Shown here one piece after another: positions 60,965-64,000 of a DNA stretch of 64,000 nt (the first letter of the stretch is position 1; each line of letters begins with the position of its first letter). The notes under the pieces are model-generated. The model was given only the letters and a program-made list of their open reading frames with translations. It did not search any database and was not told the DNA's origin. Location of the stretch: assembly GCA_016709225.1 (NCBI GenBank), contig JADJEE010000012.1, positions 558,001 through 622,000 on the forward strand. Reading direction: 5' to 3'. A program made the position numbers and the translations under genes. Origin of the DNA: Deltaproteobacteria bacterium. Its GTDB lineage: Bacteria; Myxococcota_A; Polyangia; Nannocystales; Nannocystaceae.

Positions 60965-62053
60965 TCACGGCACCCAGACGATCGACTCGGCGACGGCGAT
61001 CGCCTCGTCGCGTTGGGCCGGCGTCTCGGCAATGATCGATGCGACCACGTGATCGCGACCGAGCAGGGTCTGCGAGACCGTCCACGCGCCGGACAGGCGC
61101 AGCCCCGCGGTGAGGTTCCACTCCACCGGCACGCCGAGCACGGTGCCGCCGCGGCCGGACTCGGCGCTGCCGGGCGTGCGCCAGTCGCCGGGGTGCGCGT
61201 CGACGCCGATGGTCATCGACACCGTCGCCTCGGGGAAGCTGCCGCGACGGCGCAGCTGCATCCGCGCGAAGTCTTCGATGCCCTCGGTGTCGAGCAGCAG
61301 CCAGCCGGGCGGCAGGCGATGGCGGAAGCTCGCGTAGGTGACGCTGGTCGTGACCTCGGCGGTCGCGTCGGCGGGCAAGCGGCGCTCGCCGTTGGTCACG
61401 GTGCCGAGCACGAGCTTCGCGAAGTCGTGGCACGAGCGCGGATCACCGACCACGGGTGACACGAACACCGCGACGTCGAGCACGTCGCGGTTGGGATCGA
61501 GGAAGTAGCCGTGCGCGACGGCGACCATGTCCTGCGCGGGATCGGGCTCGCGCACGAAGCCGGTGACGATCGATACCTTGCCGTCGCGGCCGGGCACGAC
61601 CGCGGGATCGTAGCCGCCGCCGAACTCGACCACCTTGGTGGCGCGCTGCTCGAAGCGATCGTCGCCACGGGCGAAGCGCTCGCGCGCGCCGACGAACAAC
61701 GTGACGCCGTCGCGCACGACCTCGATGCGCGCGGACTCGCGGCTGTCGCTGACCTCGCCGCCGGGCAGGAAACGCAGCCGCAGCCGATCGTCGAGCAGCT
61801 TGCGATCCGCGGCGGCGAACGAGCGCGAGTCGAACGGACCGCAGGTCGCGTGGGCCGGCGGCGGCGCGATCGTGGGCGCGACGGGGGGCAACACCTCGGC
61901 TGCCGTCGCGACCTTCGGGCTCTCGGCCGCGGGCGCGCCCGGAGCCGCGTCGACGGCCGGCGAGTTCGCCGGCCCCGGGGCGGTGGTGGTGGTCGACTCG
62001 CACGCGAGCGACGCCAGCAGGAGCCATCGGCTGGTTCGGAGCATCCCCGCCAT
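60965..62053 (-). CDS. Lipoprotein of unknown function
   Basis: A 362-aa protein (ATG 62053; a second ATG three codons later at 62044). The N-terminal signal ends in LLASLAC, then a Thr/Ala/Pro-rich linker to about residue 65. The body is beta-rich and soluble: RLRFLPGGEVSDSRESARIE, VEFGGGYDPAVVPGRDGKVS, DPNRDVLDVAVFVSPVVGD, FARMQLRRRGSFPEATVSMT and QRDEAIAVAESIVWV. No catalytic motif or known family was recognised. The repeated sheets and terminal helix could be a lipid- or peptide-binding fold. It is transcribed divergently from the SGNH hydrolase gene. Confidence 0.65.
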   Translation of the reverse strand: MAGMLRTSRWLLLASLACESTTTTAPGPANSPAVDAAPGAPAAESPKVATAAEVLPPVAPTIAPPPAHATCGPFDSRSFAAADRKLLDDRLRLRFLPGGEVSDSRESARIEVVRDGVTLFVGARERFARGDDRFEQRATKVVEFGGGYDPAVVPGRDGKVSIVTGFVREPDPAQDMVAVAHGYFLDPNRDVLDVAVFVSPVVGDPRSCHDFAKLVLGTVTNGERRLPADATAEVTTSVTYASFRHRLPPGWLLLDTEGIEDFARMQLRRRGSFPEATVSMTIGVDAHPGDWRTPGSAESGRGGTVLGVPVEWNLTAGLRLSGAWTVSQTLLGRDHVVASIIAETPAQRDEAIAVAESIVWVP

Positions 62054-62215
62054 GTACGTCCGGCCGAGGGCTTCGGTGCAAGCTTTATGGCTCCGACGTC
62101 CGCCGCCGCGGCGCCGCGGCCCGCAAGTTCTAGCGAAGGGTGCAACCGGGTTGCCGCTCGCCCCACGCCCGCGCGCGCGCCCAGGCTGGTCCCACGCTTG
62201 CAGTTCCCGCGCGCC

Positions 62216-63124
62216 ATGCTTCGCCGCGCCTCGCTTGCCCTCTTCGTCTCGCTCACCGCCGCCTGTGCCGATGCCCCGGGCCCCTCGCAGGGCAGCACGG
62301 GCGACGACGGCAGCGACACCGCCGGCTCGAGCAGCGCCGGATCGACCGCGGCGTCGGCCACCGCGACGACGAGCTCCGCGTCGGCCGAAGGCAGCACCGG
62401 CACCGGCTCCGACGGCGGAAGCTCCGGCGCGGCATCGGGCGACTCGAGTGACGGTGGCAGCGAGGACGCGGGCTCGAGCGGCGGTATCGACGAGCATGCG
62501 CCGTTCGACCTGGTGGTGATCGGGGCCTCGACCGCCGCGGGCAAGAACCTCGACCAGCCGCAGTATGGCGGCGCGCCCGGCAACAAGCCCTTCGCGACGC
62601 TGCTCGCCGATCAGCTCGCGATCGATCGCCCGGGCTCGTCGGTCGTGAACCTCGCGGTGCCCGGCACCTCGAGCTTCGAAGGCATGCCGACCGGCAGCCA
62701 GAATCCGCCCGGCTACGCCGCGCCCGATCCCATGCACAACATCACCGCGGCGCTCGCGGACACACCCGACGCGGTGCTGGTCGCGTATCACCTGGGCGCG
62801 GGCGCGAGCACCGAGCAGATCATGACCAACCTCGCGGCCATCCACGACGCGGCCGAAGCCGCCGGCGTGCCGGTGTGGTTCAGCACGCCGCTGCCTCGCT
62901 TCGCGACCGCCGATCCGGCGCAGCTGGCCCAGATCCCCGAGATGCGCGATGCCGTGCTGACGACCTTCGGCGACCACGCACTCGACTTCTTCGCGGCGCT
63001 GGTCGGCGACGACGGCTACGCCGACGCGACGCTGTTCCTCACCGACGAGAACCATCCCAACCAAGCCGGGCACCAGGCGCTCTACCAGGTGCTGCTCGAC
63101 GCCGACCTGCCCGCGGCGCTGTGA
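62216..63124 (+). CDS. SGNH/GDSL hydrolase lipoprotein
   Basis: A 302-aa lipoprotein: signal ending SLTAAC, then a long Ser/Gly/Thr/Asp spacer (18-90). The domain has FDLVVIGASTAAG (block I, Ser in GAS), a conserved Gly in VNLAVPGTSSFEG (block II), then an 'A.GAGAST' region (block III position) and LFLTDENHPNQAGHQALYQV (block V with the catalytic Asp and His). This is the SGNH/GDSL esterase family, which acts on acyl or acetyl esters including acetylated polysaccharides. Lipid anchoring with a long spacer suggests a cell-surface or periplasmic enzyme. The substrate is unknown. Confidence 0.83.
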   Translation: MLRRASLALFVSLTAACADAPGPSQGSTGDDGSDTAGSSSAGSTAASATATTSSASAEGSTGTGSDGGSSGAASGDSSDGGSEDAGSSGGIDEHAPFDLVVIGASTAAGKNLDQPQYGGAPGNKPFATLLADQLAIDRPGSSVVNLAVPGTSSFEGMPTGSQNPPGYAAPDPMHNITAALADTPDAVLVAYHLGAGASTEQIMTNLAAIHDAAEAAGVPVWFSTPLPRFATADPAQLAQIPEMRDAVLTTFGDHALDFFAALVGDDGYADATLFLTDENHPNQAGHQALYQVLLDADLPAAL

Positions 63125-63136
63125 TCTCGCACTTCA

Positions 63137-63152
63137 CCGTCGCCGGCGACGG
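63137..63152. terminator. Palindrome between convergent SGNH and MBL-fold genes
   Basis: CCGTCGCCGGCGACGG is a perfect 16-bp palindrome in the 37-bp space between the two convergent stop codons. It could help end transcription from either side. No T run and no loop, so the evidence is only positional. Confidence 0.35.
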
Positions 63153-63161
63153 AGGACCGCG

Positions 63162-63884
63162 TCACGCCAGCGCGGCGGCCAACAGCTGCTCGGTGTCGCG
63201 CCCGACGCCGTCGCCGCGGACGATGTCGCCGTGCGCGGGCACCATCACCGTCGGTGGCGAGCGACGAACGTCGTCGAGCAGGGCTCGCAGCGTCGCCTTG
63301 CGATCCTTCAAGATGATCTTGTGCGCGAGGTTGAAGAGCGCGTAGCCGGGCGCGCTCTTGGTCCACTTGAAGAGCTGGCGCACCAGCACGTTGCCGGGCA
63401 GCGTGGGCATGTTGGCGAAGAGGTCCGAGCCGTACCACGCGTGTCCGCCAGCGATGCGCGCCCGCGCCCAGGTCTCGCCGCACTTGCTCGAGGGCGCCTC
63501 GACCACGGCGACGCCATCGGCGAGCAACGGCGCCAGCGCCTCGAGTGACTCGAATGCTCCGGCGTCGCGCGAGCGCTTCGCGATGCGGGCCTGCGCGCCG
63601 GCGGCCGCGAACACGCGCGCGGCGGGGAACAGCTCGCGCCACTGCCCGATGCCCAGGTAGTGGAAGCCGTTGTTGGCGACGAGCGCCTCGACGGCGCCGA
63701 ACGGCGCGAGGTCATCGGCGACCTCGCGTCCGATGCGTGACGGTGGGCTGATCACCAGCAAGCCCCCGCTGGCCAACCGCGCCGTGAATGCGTTCGAGGT
63801 GCCGCTGCGGCTGAACGGGTAGGTGTACGAGAGCACGCCCGCGTCGCCATCGAGGATCGTCCAGCCGTGTGGGGTACGCGACAT
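63162..63884 (-). CDS. Metallo-beta-lactamase-fold (DUF4336-like) protein
   Basis: A 240-aa soluble protein. ATG 63884 is preferred; the frame allows an upstream start at 63929. The chain has the strands and loops of a metallo-beta-lactamase fold: FSRSGTSNAFTARLASGGLL, VEALVANNGFHYLGIGQWRE, LFPAARVFAAAG, IAGGHAWYGSDLFANM and VMVPAHGDIVRG. The usual HxHxDH zinc motif is replaced by NNGFHYLGIGQW, as in DUF4336-like proteins, which keep only part of the metal site. Late GHAW and PAHGD histidines remain. The catalytic state and substrate are unknown. Confidence 0.7.
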   Translation of the reverse strand: MSRTPHGWTILDGDAGVLSYTYPFSRSGTSNAFTARLASGGLLVISPPSRIGREVADDLAPFGAVEALVANNGFHYLGIGQWRELFPAARVFAAAGAQARIAKRSRDAGAFESLEALAPLLADGVAVVEAPSSKCGETWARARIAGGHAWYGSDLFANMPTLPGNVLVRQLFKWTKSAPGYALFNLAHKIILKDRKATLRALLDDVRRSPPTVMVPAHGDIVRGDGVGRDTEQLLAAALA

Positions 63885-63960
63885 CGCGGCGGATGATCGC
63901 CCAACCCGGTCCGCGTCGCCAGCGGCCACGGCCCTCGGCCGTACCTGCTACCGTTGCGAC

Positions 63961-64000
63961 GTGCAGCTGCCGCGCGCCGTGCCTGTGTTCGTGCTCGCGT
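63961..64000 (+). CDS. Possible start of a plus-strand gene, cut at window end
   Basis: From GTG 63961 the frame reads VQLPRAVPVFVLA and leaves the window. This could be the beginning of a signal peptide, in line with many lipoproteins in the region, and it would be divergent from the MBL-fold gene. Only 13 codons can be seen, so the call rests on frame and composition alone. Confidence 0.25.
   Translation, partial: MQLPRAVPVFVLA

Overview
This window comes from a high-GC chromosome that looks like a myxobacterium (Myxococcota), probably from the Nannocystis/Plesiocystis side. The evidence is the strong G/C bias at third codon positions, two Hanks-type Ser/Thr kinases and a PP2C phosphatase, and about a dozen lipoproteins whose lipobox cysteine is followed by a Gly/Ser/Thr/Asp-rich spacer. 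Myxobacterial signature families add to this: an AgmX/TonB-like C-terminus, DUF2330, a TIGR02266-type PilZ protein and DUF4215-type cysteine repeats. Species-level placement is inference.

Layout. 1-3.4 kb: a partial S41-like lipoprotein, a Uma2-like gene with a decayed N-terminus, a Cys-rich lipoprotein, and a translationally coupled DUF2330/AgmX-type pair. 3.5-6.5 kb: a PLP class V enzyme and a rhodanese-E1 (MoeB/ThiF) fusion, suggesting sulfur transfer. 6.8-10.9 kb: a compact MoxR-DUF58-BatA-like operon. 11-22.5 kb: mostly core genes (folA, thyA, nagZ, radA, recA, cinA), plus an outer-membrane porin-like protein, a lytic transglycosylase and a PP2C phosphatase. A 162-bp palindromic MITE-like element abuts the phosphatase stop codon. 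22.8-39.7 kb: PilZ, transglutaminase, PQQ-propeller and amidohydrolase lipoproteins, a LysM-MepA endopeptidase, two kinases, selB, a RegB/RegA-type redox two-component pair, and surface lipoproteins.

39.8-44.2 kb (minus strand): a four-gene operon built around a PAAR protein with a C-terminal M91/NleD-like zinc protease domain. It looks like a contractile-injection (T6SS-type) effector unit with a candidate immunity gene. 44.4-47.7 kb: a beta-helix lipoprotein, two small proteins, and a beta-propeller fragment cut at the edge of the next region.

47.8-54.8 kb is the most unusual part: a chromosomal integron. At its right end is an unmistakable integron integrase (IntI) catalytic domain. It lacks a recognisable N-terminal core-binding domain, and the nucleophilic tyrosine has become aspartate, so it looks inactive. 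The cassettes lie on the 3' side of intI, on the same strand, and three attC-like sites can be folded. The cassettes carry two related P-loop ATPases, a DUF5343 protein, a Swt1-type HEPN protein, a second HEPN-like protein and a tiny basic ORF. The largest cassette is a coupled ATPase-DUF5343-HEPN operon, a good candidate for an undescribed defence system.

55-64 kb: a zinc-ribbon lipoprotein, a MacA/MacB-like adaptor-ATPase-permease-permease operon, a methyltransferase predicted to be an exported His-rich lipoprotein, a large lipoprotein, an SGNH hydrolase and a metallo-beta-lactamase-fold protein. No tRNA, rRNA or CRISPR array was seen.
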